NCBI GenBank assembly: GCA_037976565.1
Contig: CP137668.1
Location: forward strand, 34,858,088-34,922,087
DNA: 64,000 bases
Source of the DNA: Mesocentrotus franciscanus
Lineage: Eukaryota; Echinodermata; Echinoidea; Camarodonta; Strongylocentrotidae
Reading direction: 5' to 3'
The notes under the pieces were generated by a model. That model saw only the letters and a program-made list of their open reading frames with translations. It ran no database searches and was not told where the DNA came from. This document shows positions 33,121 through 45,199 of this stretch, in pieces. Position 1 is the first letter of the stretch; each line of letters starts with the position of its first letter. The position numbers were made by a program, and so were the translations under genes.

Positions 33121-34178
33121 TGATCTCCCCTACCTATCTTCTTTCTTTCCTTACCTTTCCCTCCCCCTTCCCTTTCCCTTCCCTTCCTTCTCTCTCTTTT
33201 AGGTTTGCTAGGGGGAGGCAAGGGCCTTTCGCTCCCCTGATCCACATGTTGTTAGCGGGATTAATCGTAACTGATCTCCCCTTCTTAGTTTTCACCCTTT
33301 TCTTTTCTTCTTCCTCTTTTTTTGTTCCCTTTTAGCTCTCCTCTTTCCCTTTCCCTTCCCTCTTTTTTTGGCAGGGGCGGGGGAGAGGCAAGACCTTTGG
33401 CCCCCTCCCGATCCACAACTTGTTGGCGGGAAAATTGCAACTAATGCAACCCCTCCTTTTCTTTTCTTCTTCCTCTTTTGTTCCTTCCCTTTATTTCCTC
33501 TTTTCCTTTTTTCTTTCCCTTTCCTTCCTTCTCTCTTATTTTTTTGATGGGGAGGGGGCAATAGCCTGGGAGGCAAGGGCCTTTCGGCTCCCCCCGATCT
33601 CCTTCTTTTTCCCCCATTTTCTATTCTTCTTCCTTTTCTTTCTTTCCCTTTTTCTCCTCTTTCCCTTTCCCTTCTTTTCCTTCTCTCTCTCTCTTTTTTT
33701 CTTTGCGGGGGGGGGCAAGGCCCGCTCGCCCCCCCCCCTGGATCCGCGCCTGTGGAACATTCCCTCCGGAAATGACCCTCCTCGCCACATCCAAACCAAA
33801 CCCTGGGCGCAGGCGACTGCGCATTCCCCCGCATACCGCCTACAGCCGCCGCGATCTTCTCTAAGCTCTTCTCCAGGCCGGACATACAGGTATCCAGACT
33901 TTTCGCTGAACCGGATATACGGTTATCTACTAGTGTTACTGTTAGTGGCCACTAAGGCCCATTACTGACTATAAAAAAACATATATGCTCTTCCTGGCTA
34001 ATTGGGAATGTGTCAGCCTTGCAACAGAAATGGAGAAACGCGCATTTTGTTGAAAATCATGTGATATCACGAACATTTATAAATCACTTGTATGGAATTG
34101 AAAATAGGTCATGGTTTAATTTTATTGGGGGGGGGCTAGCGCTCTCCCCCAAGCCCGGCCCCCACCAGTACGCCAGTG

Positions 34179-34260
34179 GTAGTAGTAGTAGTAGTAGAAG
34201 AAGTAGTAGTAGGATCACCATTATCGTCATCATCATCACCGTCATTATCAATATTAGATA
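34179..34260 (+). repeat. (TAG)n microsatellite, right part, with a TCA-rich end
   Basis: It is the continuation of the TAG run interrupted by the 4.6 kb element, followed by ATTATCGTCATCATCATCAC. The next 34270-35610 is unique-looking, with no gene recognised. Confidence 0.85.
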
Positions 34261-35618
34261 ATGTAGGAAAAGGCAATCATTTTATTGCACAAATCTAAAT
34301 TAATGATGGCAGATATGATTTGCAAGTAAAACAACCAATGCTAAAATATCAATGGCGTGAGATGACATCTGGTAGCAAAACACGTTTGATGTTTGTTGTC
34401 TTTTTACATTTTTTTTTATCTTTACCAAAATAATAAGGATTGAACTCATGAAGAAATAGGTAAACCTACTAACTTGCAACCTTTCATATCTCGCCACATC
34501 CGCTAAGCGCCATCTCTATCGTTTCAACTGGTTTCAGTTGGTTACGAACTCCGCGAATCTAAATGGCGCCCTCTTTTGACTCTCATAATCCATTGACCTC
34601 AGTAAGTTGAGATTTGAATCTATCCAATCACAAACCCATCGTTACTGGCAGATGAATTCTCATTCCTACTTTTCAAGTACAGTTGACCTCTTTTTTGAGA
34701 TTTGATCTCTCATTGGAGACAAAATTTACCCTGTAAAAATATTGCGGACAAAATTCAAAATATACCAACACCAGTGTACTTATTTAGGGCTATGTGTCCG
34801 ATCAACTTCATGTAACTTCAATAACACAAATCGCTACGACTGTAATTGTTAACTTAATTTGGTGCGAAAGGGGCACATTACCAGTTTACGTATGTCTTCA
34901 ACTCTATGCATCTGCTATGCATGACGGTATCTCTATAAATGGACTTCAAATTGAAGACAGAATGCCGAAACCAGACCGTATAACAAGCGCGCAAAATGTT
35001 AACGGACCGTGATTGGCAGCCAATCAAGTATTCACAGGTCACTTTTCTTTATTCAAAGGTCACCCAAACTTCCCAAACACCATTTTGAAAAATCTTCGAT
35101 TTTTTGGACTGCCATTTACACTTCTGGAAAAACCCATTAAAAACGTCGGCGACTGCTCATTCCGTTTGTTGGAGAGATGTGCGTATGTGCGACTTGTCAC
35201 TACTGAGGATGCGATCTAGTGACTAGTCCACTGCCTGGACTATTTCCGTGTCACACGCCCAATCAGCTGAGAACAAAACACCCTCAACGCTAAAACGAAG
35301 TCCTTGTCTTTTATTCTAGTATTTTCGGGGGTTGCAAGATCGGTGTGGGATGCGTATAAGGGAGGAGGACAAAGAGGTGGAAGAATTTTAAAAAATATTA
35401 AAAAACGGACAGAATCTGGATTACATGCGATCTAACGGAAGCGATGAGAGTCACGTTTCCTAAAACCGGAATCGTACCGAAGATTTGAGAGCGGGCATTT
35501 TCACTGCAAAAAATTGGTGAAACTTCGGCAGGCGTTAAAAAAAACACACTCCAAGGGTAGATTTTTAAATTTCGTTTTTTGTCTCTTTTTTTAATTTTTT
35601 AAATTAAATTTCTGATAT

Positions 35619-36543
35619 TTATACAGGGTGGCACATATCACCAATTTGGTGGTCTTCCATGAGACCCTGTTTGATAAGAATAAAACAAATAACAGCAGCA
35701 AAAACAAAATAGATAAATACACAAGCATATAAACAGGTAAATACAAATTAATTGGTATGAAATAACTGATCATTCAAGAATTATCCTTGATCATTTACAA
35801 GAAATATGTGAATGGATTTTCAATTTAAATAGAAAATACATGTTTTTTTTAATGAAAAAAAATAAAGAATAGATGATAACCACGTATGTAAAAGAAAAAA
35901 AAAATGATTGAAAACGTTCATTTTATAATCTGATATAGCTTAACACACGGGATACCAAAATTGTTATATACATATTTACATTCAATTGCTCTTTAATTAA
36001 TACACTTAGGTTTTTACAAGATAGCTGAAAAATGGATACATTACATGTATGAATACATGATATAACGATAACCATGTCAACCAAATTTGATAATTTTGCA
36101 AATAGGAAAAATTGGTTAGCTTAGCTATGTAACAACCGACGAAATATCGGAACGTGAGAACAATCGATGATATTTGCTTGCAGTGTAAATGCAGCTGATA
36201 TAGAATACAGAAACCTGTTTTCTTACCGGAATTAGATGCCTCACTAAAAATCTTTCCAATGTTATCAGATCAGCAATATCAGAGCCTATTTTGGTGCAAC
36301 CACTAACGGGAATATAAAACAATCAATATGCGCGCTGTGCAACGACAGCTGTGGCCGAATGCATATTCAAATTCGGAAGTGGGTTTTCCCCATAGATAAA
36401 TATAGACAACTCAGGCTCGTTGGCGTTGAGCTCGGGTTTTTCCAATAGATACAAATAGTACATTTACACACCTCTTTGTAGTCAAAAGATAATAGTAAAA
36501 AATGACTGATTGCCATAAAACACTGCAACAACAACAGTCTCAT
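35619..36543 (-). CDS. Candidate three-exon gene for a small secreted peptide
   Basis: Tentative. Exon 1 (36543-36470) would start with a signal-like MRLLLLQCFMAISHFLLLSF then DYKEV. Exon 2 (36302-36227), after ATTCCCGTTAG and before GTAAGA, encodes GCTKIGSDIADLITLERFLV then RHLIP. Exon 3 (35666-35619), after TTATCAAACAG, encodes GLMEDHQIGDMCHPV and TAA. The total is about 64 aa, with two Cys in the predicted mature chain. Exons 2 and 3 have good borders and join in phase 0. The exon 1 donor that keeps the frame (GT before GTGTAA) is weak. I recognise no family. It could be a neuropeptide-like precursor or a chance assembly. Confidence 0.3.
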
Positions 36544-36989
36544 TTTGCAGACACGCTTACGCGCAACGACTGACAAGGGTTTTTGCCTGCAAACTAACGA
36601 GGATGCGAGATTAGTCGACTGCATAGTCTACCACTCTACTGGACACTAATGGCCCTTTGTAGTTTAATTGTAGACACACACCCCTTTATTTTAGATGCAA
36701 AGCGTAACAGGGTGCCCAAAAGCACATTATGTAGAGTGCTCCGTCTATTGCACTCATATGCAGTTGTTGATTCAGCGTTATACAGTGCGTATACAAAAAA
36801 AGTGTTACTAAACTACTAATACCCTGACTAACGAAATCATATTCATAATTGTGCTGCCACGGATGACTGGGCAGCAGGCTTTTCAAAAAGTGTTGTCAAA
36901 ATCCTTTTGTAGTTTTTAACGAAGTTTGGGCTGAAGCAATGAATGTGGGTTAAAAGCCATTATGTGTGTGTGTTATCTCTGTTTTTGTT

Positions 36990-37840
36990 AGTGAGTGAAA
37001 TACTTGGTGTCCTGATGCGTCACTCAAATTCTTTAGGATTGCATATGAATGGGAAACCCTCAAACTGTTGCAATACGCATATGACACCCTCTTTACAATC
37101 AATGGTACCAGACAAGATTTACAATATGCCCTTAAAATACTTGCTGACTTTGAAAATATGTCCAATCTCTAAATTAACATAGCAAAAACGCAAGCACGGG
37201 TCTTTCAAAACAAAAATTGTACACGAATACGAATTGAACTGGATATCTGAAGGTAGTTTTAGGTATCTAGGTAAAGACTTTTCGGTACATATTTTTATCA
37301 CAGATGGTTGAACATAATTTATGTGAAAAGACCAAAGAAATTAAAAGTCAATTGACCCCTTGGTTGAAAAGATCATTGACCTCCTTAGAAGTAACCATTC
37401 AATTTCAATCGTTATTTACACCCAAATTCAAATACCTGTTTCTACCACTAATAGAACCAGACTCACAAATTTATTACAGAGGTAAATCGATGTTTTTACT
37501 CGTTTATATTGGGTAGTAAACCTTACAAAATAAGAAGAAAACAAATGTGTCAATGGTATAAGTATATGGTGGATTTAAAATGACAGATACGTTCATATTT
37601 TTATATGAAATCTCTTAAGATAAAAACTTTACTTATCATATGTTACTTTCGTCTTTTCCTCCGTCATATCATGGACCTACTACGAAGTCCATTGTCATAT
37701 TCTCTCCACTTATATATGGGATCCGAACAATTAGCCATTGTCACGCATAATCCATTTGGAAAATCAAAGGTGTTAATATCCACTCAAACTCAAAGAAATG
37801 CTTATTACAAGCAAAATTTATGATTATCTCTTCGTTGTGA
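36990..37840 (+). pseudogene. Tx1/L1-type LINE reverse transcriptase remnant
   Basis: Across shifting frames the sequence keeps RT thumb and core landmarks. These are QYAYDTLFTINGTRQDLQYA (the YADD box mutated to YAYD), KILADFENMSNL, INIAKTQARVF, RYLGKDFSVHI, KEIKSQLTPWLKRSLTSL, and EVNRCFYSFILGSKPYKIRR. The C-terminal half continues to about 37830. Stops (for example after MSNL) and frameshifts show it is dead. Its order fits the L1/Tx1 clade (KTQ, YLGI, ik..l..W..R.LT, F.W..K..kI). Confidence 0.75.
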
Positions 37841-39090
37841 TGATTACAATCTTGACTTCATTTGCATCCCCTTTTAAGGTAACCCTTCTCATTGAATGAT
37901 AGAAAATGGATAAAGTTTGTTTGGGATGTTATCTTTTTAAAGAAAGTCTACTGTCAATTTCTTTGATTCTTATTATCCTAAGTGTTCTTTCTTGCATTTG
38001 GAGTAACCTTTGAGTTTTCATTCGCTATTCGAGATAAACGCCATATATGCTCCTTACGCGTGTGACATAGCGCTGTGGACAAGTGAGCAGGGAAAACTTA
38101 AAGGAAACATCACCCCAAAGAATAATTGTAGGTATTCAGAAAAAAAGAGATGCATTTCTGCCCTTTGATGTAAAATATTCCTTACGAAAATGTACGAGAG
38201 ATATATAAATGGAGATATTCTTGGCATGATGTGATGCCTTTTAGCATGACATGGGTGTAGCCATTTTCTTGAAAATGTGACGTACTTGGTGAAGTTGTAC
38301 ATGTATCATGCACCAAGCTTTATTTGAAAGACTTTTTAATTCAATAACAAAACCTTTACTTTTCAATAAAAAATCATAACTGAGAAGATGAAAATTATAT
38401 TTGGTGACAAATATAACAGGGGAACATTTGTAACTAATTCATTGAAAAATACTAAAATATAGTAGTTGACTAATCTCTTTTATTTATGAGAAACCTTCAC
38501 CCCAGAAGATCGAGCACCAACTTATTTATGCACTTCTGGTAATTTTAGTACAAAAGGTGAATGAAATGCTTCATCACCAAACACACCTGGGAAGGAAGCA
38601 TCCATGAATTTGAATACATTAATTGATAAACGACTTCACATAGTACGTCATGTTATCACATAAATTGTGATACCCATGTCGTGCTGAGAAACTGTACATT
38701 TATATTCTTGCTTCGTGCCTTTCTCGTACACTTCGGAATGAATTCTTGTATAGATTAATGGGCAAGAATATAATAAATCTCTCAGAATAAGAACATTATT
38801 TATTGGGGTGAGGTTTTCTTTAAATAACGTGAAACAAGTAGTTAGTAGACTGTTCACAAAATAATTAAAGGTTATCTTTTCTCTCTCTCTCTCTCTTATT
38901 CCCCTTTACTACTTTAGCTTCTCCTTTCTTATATATATATTGGCTACACTCTTATGTATGAACAAATTATTATCATCAACCACCAACCACGGATACAAAT
39001 CGTCACCCCTGCAGGGAATCGTTTCCTTTTTTTACCCATCGTTTGCAAGAACAAAATGATAGTTTTCTCGACCTCTCACTCTCTTTCTCT
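37840..39090. other. Gene-free interval with a CT microsatellite
   Basis: AT-rich sequence with no ORF or splice pattern I can support. A (CT)n run lies at about 38878-38900, and a short TATA run follows at about 38930. The first part may be more LINE tail. Confidence 0.5.
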
Positions 39091-39094
39091 CCAA

Positions 39095-39850
39095 GTTGTT
39101 TGGTATAACGTTCATGCTGCTTTGTTTGGTGTAACGCTTATACGAGTTACTTCCCTCTGTGTGGTTTGGTATCACGTTTACACAAACTACTGCCCCGTTT
39201 GGTATAAAGCTTATACGAGTTAATACCCAGTTGTTTTGTATAAGGCCTAACAAAAAAGATGTTGTATAGCCCTTTGCGACCGACCCAAAAATCTAAAAAT
39301 CTAAGGTCGGCTTTTTAAAAAAGTTTTTTTTTTCACCGTTTTTTTTTTTTTTTTTTTTAATGAATAAAAAAGTATGTACACCCCCCCCCCCTGTATTTTG
39401 TTTGTTTAAATGGGATATAACTGCATAAAATCATCAAATCATTCCCAAATTATCACTCGTCTTCTGCCCTAGTTTCAAAATCCTGCTAGCGTAAACATGC
39501 AAGTAGACCCCGGCCTCGTGTATAGCCTACGTGCAACATGCACTGTACAGCTAGAAACCAGGGAGATTTGGGCGACGTTTGCTGTTTAGAGTTTTCTACG
39601 GAAAGGCTCACATTCATGACACATTTTGAAGGCACTAAAAGAAAAAAATTAAAAAAAAAAAAAAAGATTTCCGACCGACCGACCCATGTTTTGGCACCTA
39701 AAGGGCAATACAACATCTTTTTTTGTTTAGGCCTAACGTGTATACCAGTTACTTCCCTCCGTGTGCTTTGGTATAACGTTTATACAAGTTAGTAAGTTAC
39801 TGCCCCGTTTGGTATAACGCTTACACCAGTGAATGCTCAGTTAATAGATG
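39095..39850 (+). repeat. Minisatellite with units of about 35-45 bp, split by a MITE
   Basis: About seven units of the form TTTGGTATAACG(T/C)TTATAC(A/G)AGTTAcTnCCC(T/G). Four lie before 39251 and three after 39728. The MITE inserted within one unit, and its target duplication is part of the unit. Confidence 0.75.
39252..39728. mobile_element. MITE with 9-bp target duplication (AGGCCTAAC)
   Basis: AGGCCTAAC is present at 39243-39251 and 39729-39737. The inverted ends are AAAAAAGATGTTGTATAGCC and, in reverse, AAAAAAAGATGTTGTATTGCC-like sequence, then CTTT and GACCGACCC against GGGTCGGTCGG further in. The element is about 477 bp and non-coding. A 9-bp duplication suggests a Mutator-like transposase, and 8 bp (hAT) is possible if one base is coincidental. 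The right end carries about four extra bases. Confidence 0.8.
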
Positions 39851-42800
39851 TAGTATTTATCATATCCCATCAATGTTGCTATAATAACAAGAGTTATATG
39901 TCTTGTAATATTCTTTTGTTGTTTGAACTTCTGAAATTATCATGTCCTTTGTACTATGCATATTTTTCAATACTGAATGTCTTGCCTTACAAATAAAAAA
40001 TAAATAAAACAAAAATGGTTGAAGGCCTGTTTTATTATGTGTGGCTTTTGTAATGCATAAAAAATTCATGTGTACTTTATAAATTAATGATTTTTCAATT
40101 CATTAACTATTTTAAGATTAGGCAGAACCAACACTAAAAGTTGAACGATAAATTTGTAATTAATGCTGGCTACTGGTATCTTTCACATAAGCCTTGAAGA
40201 AAAGTACAAAAGAAACCCAGAACCTGGAGAGCTAAACAATTTTGGTTTAAATCTGGATTTCTGCTGTTAGAATAATCTCTGCCAAAGTGATATAGGTCCT
40301 ACATGAATACCTTTTGTTTACTCTCTTGAAGAGAATAATTATACATGTGTATCATAGAATTTACCGCCGGTGCATTTATGAATAATAACTTTCATGAACA
40401 CGTATCCAGCAGTCCTCTCGATGGGTTTTACAGTTCTGAACAAATGACCTTTATTATTTTTGAACTGCTTGACAATGTGTCTGTATAACCCTAGTCTTTT
40501 GTAAGGTGACGTAATCCTTCCTTTTTCTTAAGAAAACCCAGTTTAATCCCCCCAACCCCCGGCCAGGTAAATGTAGTTTACTCTAATAATGATGATCTTT
40601 TTCTTCAAACAAGAGATAAAAGCGTTATGTCTTAAAATCACAGTCATGACCATAATGTTATGCCTGCCTATACCCTACAATGTAATACTTTCCTTCATAA
40701 TATTGCCATACATGTATATAGATAGAGACGTGTATAGGCCCAATCATTCTCCGTGTTCTATACGCGTGGGAACGTACTTGTAATGCCAATACCGTTATAT
40801 TAAGGTAGTTGTCAGTCACCTTTTATAAATAAAAAATAGTTGTGCAACAACAATCTCATTGTGTGAAATCAGGAACTAACATTGGCAATACTGATTGGGT
40901 TTCCCCGATTGTTAAAAATAGAGGTACATGTTTTTCCAAAGGTATAAATGAACCACCTCTGCCTACTCGAATTTGCATCAATCTGTCTTGTCTTTTACTC
41001 TTATATTCTTTTCAGGCAAATCAAAATGTATGTGAAATGAACTCATGTGAATGAAATAACATAGAATATTTTTTTTAATTATGAATTAGACTCCGCGTTG
41101 CCAATTGAGAAGCTTACTATCAGTTAAATTGTTCTTGTCCACAAACGGAACACTGTACTGCAGCAGAAATGGACTTATTGCTTTATAATTTACTCTTTCT
41201 GCTCATGTATTATGTGTAGTTCATAGCTTTCTAGATCAAAATATAATGAAGAAAAAAGAAACCACACTAAAAAGCGACGATAGAATACCATGTATACATT
41301 AAACGCGGATAGAACGGGGATTCTACTAAAGGATTGCAAGACGTTCATTAGTGATGGGTCGAGGATTTCATGTCATGATCGGCGGGTGTGGGAGGTGGAC
41401 TGTGGGAGGGGAGGGGGACGCGACATTCAAGAAAGCTTAACGACCGTGATGGGAAGGGTCTGCGTAGCACCCCAACCCCCGAATTAGACCATTCTGCTCT
41501 TTCAGTGTAAAATCGCGCATTCAAGCGACAACCCTCAGTATATCATTATTTACGACTATGCGAGATCACATAGAAAATAGAAGAGATTAATTTCCAGGGG
41601 GTCGACCCCTTGAAGAACTTCAGAGATAGATCATCGTGATGCATTCCATTCCACTTACATGGAGTGAGCCGTACGTAATTTGTGTCCATGACATTAATGA
41701 CGAAGAATTAATCATTCGTCGATGAGAGGGATGCAGGGGTGCTGCTATATGGCCTAAATCTTACGGAGAAATGGCTGGTAACCGAGGCTTTATTTTAAAG
41801 GTCATATCTTACGTGCTAAAGGGTATGTATTATTTCTGGACAGGCTCCTGGCAGCAGTTATGTAATGAGCCAAAATTTTGAGGGGGGGGGGCTTAGCCAG
41901 AACGGCCTCCAACATCAATCCGTTGGTGAGGGGGTTAGCGTGTTATACATCCCGCCCCTTCCCTGAAATAATAAGACTACATTTCTTTGTTCAGTGTTTA
42001 AACAATTAGCAATATCGGAACGCGGTTGGTAAATTATACATTTTATTCATTTGCGAGGTCGCATACCTTTTTGTACTTCGAGAGCAATTTTGATCACATA
42101 GGCAAATCAAAGTCTGGGCTTAATGTCAACCTCTTTCTTCTCTTTTATTATGGGGAAGGTAGCGATAAATCGTCATTTTGGGGCGACTTTCCACTTTCAG
42201 GGGGGAGGACTCCTCTCGGATTAGCCTACGTTATACCAACGTTTTACAGATCTTATTTACTTTTGATTGAAAGTGTATCATGCGAGGGAGCATAGGGAGC
42301 GACTAAAAAGATTTTCAATTATTGAATACTTAGTCAAACTTTGCATTCTAGACCACCCCCGAATCTGAATAGTGTCATCCATAACCTAAGCTCATTTTGT
42401 ACTATATAATAAATGTTCTTTTCGCTTTTTTTTCAAACTTGCAGATGGGGGGCGAACCCCCACGAAAATATTCCAGTGGTGTGTCACATAGTAACCCCGG
42501 AATTGAGCGGTTCTGCTTGCAGTAATATATTTCACATGTCTTCCCTCAGTTTTGAAATTAATTTCATGATATTGTATACAGTATCAGTTTATTGTTTTCC
42601 ATAGTTCACATGCTGCAAATATTACAATATGAAACAATTCTTTGTAAATTATAATCATTCTTATTATAACCACAAGAGCAATCTTCTAAGAATAGGATCT
42701 TCAAAAATAGTACTGTGAAAGAATAAGACAAAAATAGATTGAGGTAGGATATAAGGAAAATACCGGATGGCTAAATATGCACCTCTTCTAATACAGAGAG

Positions 42801-42860
42801 AAACATTATTATTGACCGCCGCGCCGGTCCTCCCGTAGAGTATAAAACACGCTTGCTTAC
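39850..42860. other. Gene-poor interval
   Basis: AT-rich, without a supportable gene. Small G-runs such as GGTCGACCCCTTGAAG (41600) and AGGGGGGGGGGCTTAGCC (41880) look like fragments of dispersed repeats. No long ORF or consistent splice pattern was found on either strand. Confidence 0.4.
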
Positions 42861-42870
42861 ATTAGTTTTT

Positions 42871-42913
42871 ATCACCTGACGAAGTGCTGCAGCGGCGCAC
42901 GAAACGTCGTGAT
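42871..42913 (+). ncRNA. Hammerhead-ribozyme-like motif (Penelope/retrozyme type)
   Basis: In order: ATCAC (stem I), CTGACGA core, a GTGC...GCAC hairpin as stem II, GAAA core, ACGT as minimal stem III, the GTC cleavage triplet, and GTGAT closing stem I. This is the type I hammerhead order, with the very short stem III of retroelement ribozymes that are thought to act as dimers. One extra A sits between CTGACGA and stem II, outside the consensus. No Penelope RT or GIY-YIG ORF is nearby. It may be an inactive relic. Confidence 0.4.
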
Positions 42914-43583
42914 CTTTTAGATCCCTTATTGACCACATTGCGAGACAAACGAATATCACTAGCGATATTATTTTCGATACTACATCCGCAATGAGTAATA
43001 TATTTAGCATTAAATGTATACATATTATAAAAAAGATAAAAGTAAAGAATAATCAAGGATGTGCCAATAATGATACGTTAGTATGTATGTATCATATAAT
43101 TTATTTCATTTATTTCAGCAACATAGTGAGATATTCGGCGTTTGTTAATCCTTTTAGAAAGATTGGAGGAACGGATAAAGTAAATATTTTAAGAAACTTT
43201 AGCCCAAACGTATTGAACATAATAAATATGTCAGCGTACGTATACCTATTTACTGATCATAAAAAGTGGGGGTAGAGCATTTGTTTCAGCAATTCCTTTT
43301 CTTTGGAGGTAGTTACCTTTTTTTAATTCAAACGGCCAATGCCCTTCAAAATTTCAAAACCAGACTTCATACCCACCTAGTGCTTGCTGACTACAATTAT
43401 TATTATTTTAAAAATATCAGAGTTAAACTTTCAGTTAGTGGACTTCGAATTCATGTAAGTTTTTATGTTTAAATCATTTAATTTAAATAATTTTATGCGA
43501 TTTAAGCATCTCTAGAGATAGACGAGTGCTCTTTGTCAATATTGTCATTATCAATATTAAATCCCCTTGTTCCTTATTTTTAG

Positions 43584-43806
43584 TGAACAGGTGACTCCTG
43601 ACGATCTTTACATTACGATCTCGATTTTTGATGAAGTTACAATAATAATTGGCACAACAGGATTTAGTTATCAAAGATCACGAAAAGTGTATAAAGGTCA
43701 TCTCTTCACTGATAGAAAAGGAAAAGATAACTTACAAATAATAATGAATAGCATAACAATTTTTAAGGGCTATATCTATTATTTCTTGTTTTGGATTGAT
43801 AAATAA
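43584..43806 (+). CDS. Low-confidence exon-like ORF
   Basis: After TTATTTTTAG, a frame runs SEQVTPDDLYITISIFDEVT, IIIGTTGFSYQRSR, KGKDNLQIIMNSITIF to a stop at 43804-43806. The strand alternation and the late DNLQI...IYY pattern faintly recall an Ig V-set C-terminal half, but the cysteines are missing. No upstream partner exon is convincing. Likely a relic or chance. Confidence 0.15.
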
Positions 43807-44382
43807 TATGACGTTAAAAACCCTGACAATTGGCTTTTAAATAAAAAATGAATAGTTTAGAAAATAGAAATAATCAATTTCGAGAAGATGGACAAATATC
43901 ACACACAAATTCCGCTTTCCGCTTTCAGAGTATGCTGTATAGAAATAAATGCTTGCCTTTAAAATATTACTATGACAAAACCTGATCATATGATATGCAT
44001 ATATTATAATACAATCAGATCATCATTTAAATGTTTTACAATCTGTTACTAATATCGTCTATTTCCTTTTATTAGAAAAAGCAAATAATAATGTTTAAGA
44101 TATATGCCTTTTATATAATATAATTTCAATCGACTATTTAATCCAAAGCGATATATTTCAATAGCAAGTTTCCTTTAGTCTTCGGGTGAGCCGGGGCCTT
44201 TTTCTCTTTCTCCATTTTCATCGTTTACAATCGGTCCTCTGTCTTCTATGCTGTCTCTACATCTGATCTGATCTGCATCGGTCCTTTTTTTTTAATTATT
44301 AAAAAAAGAAATTGAAGAAGAAAAAAAAGAATTAAAAAAAGATAATTTGTAACTCTTTTTTTTTAATCATAAAATGAATTTT

Positions 44383-44480
44383 TACTGATCGACACAAACT
44401 GTAATACTTCGAGAAGTAGATTGAAAGATTTATTAGACTTTTAATTATCGTATTTAATTAGTTGATTGATTAGTGACTTG
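44383..44480 (+). repeat. Dispersed repeat copy (partner of 11736-11990)
   Basis: It shares TTTTTACTGATCGACACAAA, GAGAAGTAGATTGAAAGATT and TTAGACTTTTAATTATCG with the earlier copies, in the same orientation. The rest of 43810-45060 is AT-rich with no recognised gene. Confidence 0.6.
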
Positions 44481-45064
44481 TATTCATGAACCCCGCATCC
44501 AGATCATGAAATTGGAATACGTAAACGAATATTCGACAGTTCACTACCATTATTCTCCACAGATTCTAGGGTATATTCATAAACAAAATCGGTTTTTATT
44601 TTCATCAAATTATGCTTGAAATATTAGAATGATAAAGAAATAATACCTAATTTTAAATTTGAATGGAAAATTAATGTTTTTTTTACGAAAGCGGTGTCTC
44701 ATTATTAAAAATGTGATGGAAGTATTTGTTGCATGTATTGTAAATGTGTAAGTCATGTACTCTGAGAATCATGGTAAAATTTTGTTCATAATTATATCTA
44801 TGTTATGCTAATCAATACTACACATAGCACTTGTGTACATAGCCAAATGCTAAATACTGATTTCGAAAACAGCGAATTATCACTGACATCAAGATGAATA
44901 ACTTCTTCCGTTTGTTTGGTCAGAATGCTAATTATATTTGTCATCAGTCATGCCCTAAGTAAGCAGCAAAGCAGTTTCAAATTTCTGTTTCGTTTCTTCT
45001 CGGATATTATTAGATTTCCTTTTACCTGTGTCTACTGGACTGTGTTGATCATTTTCAAACAATG

Positions 45065-45070
45065 TTTATT
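45065..45070 (-). promoter_or_regulatory. Candidate AATAAA polyadenylation signal for gene B
   Basis: AATAAA is read on the minus strand about 425 bases beyond the gene B stop codon. No other consensus signal was noticed closer. This is positional evidence only. Confidence 0.35.
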
Positions 45071-45199
45071 CTATTATTGTCCTATTGTGTTGCCACTCAT
45101 TTCAAGTTTGTTTCGAATCAGCTACTGACATACTATTGGCCTTGCTTTCAAGCACCAGGTGTCATTGAATGTAAATATAGCAGTGGAGAGGCCTTAATG

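Larger units (their letters stand above)
29574..34178. mobile_element. 4.6 kb foldback-like element with long inverted ends
   Basis: The outer ends are CACTGGCGTACTGGTGGGGG and its reverse complement CCCCACCAGTACGCCAGTG. Matching extends inward for hundreds of bases. The left arm has CATGA(C)CTTATTTTCAA, ATAAATGTTCGTGATATCAC, GCCAGGAAGAGCATA, GTCTGGATACCTGTATGTCC and GGAATGCGCAGTCGCCTGCG. The right arm (about 33790-34120) has the same blocks inverted. Purine-rich (29935-30340) and pyrimidine-rich (33120-33730) tracts mirror each other. The target is a TAG microsatellite on both sides. The middle holds satellite units and a tandem array. No transposase ORF was found. Confidence 0.75.

Noticed and set aside
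33292..33968. ORFs of up to 197 aa rich in Lys/Arg/Glu (minus) or Phe/Ser/Leu (plus)
   Set aside because: The strand-asymmetric purine/pyrimidine tract of the foldback arm keeps frames open by composition. No domain is visible.
42991..43472. Plus-strand ORFs of 68-94 aa
   Set aside because: AT-rich with no domain pattern or consistent splice borders.
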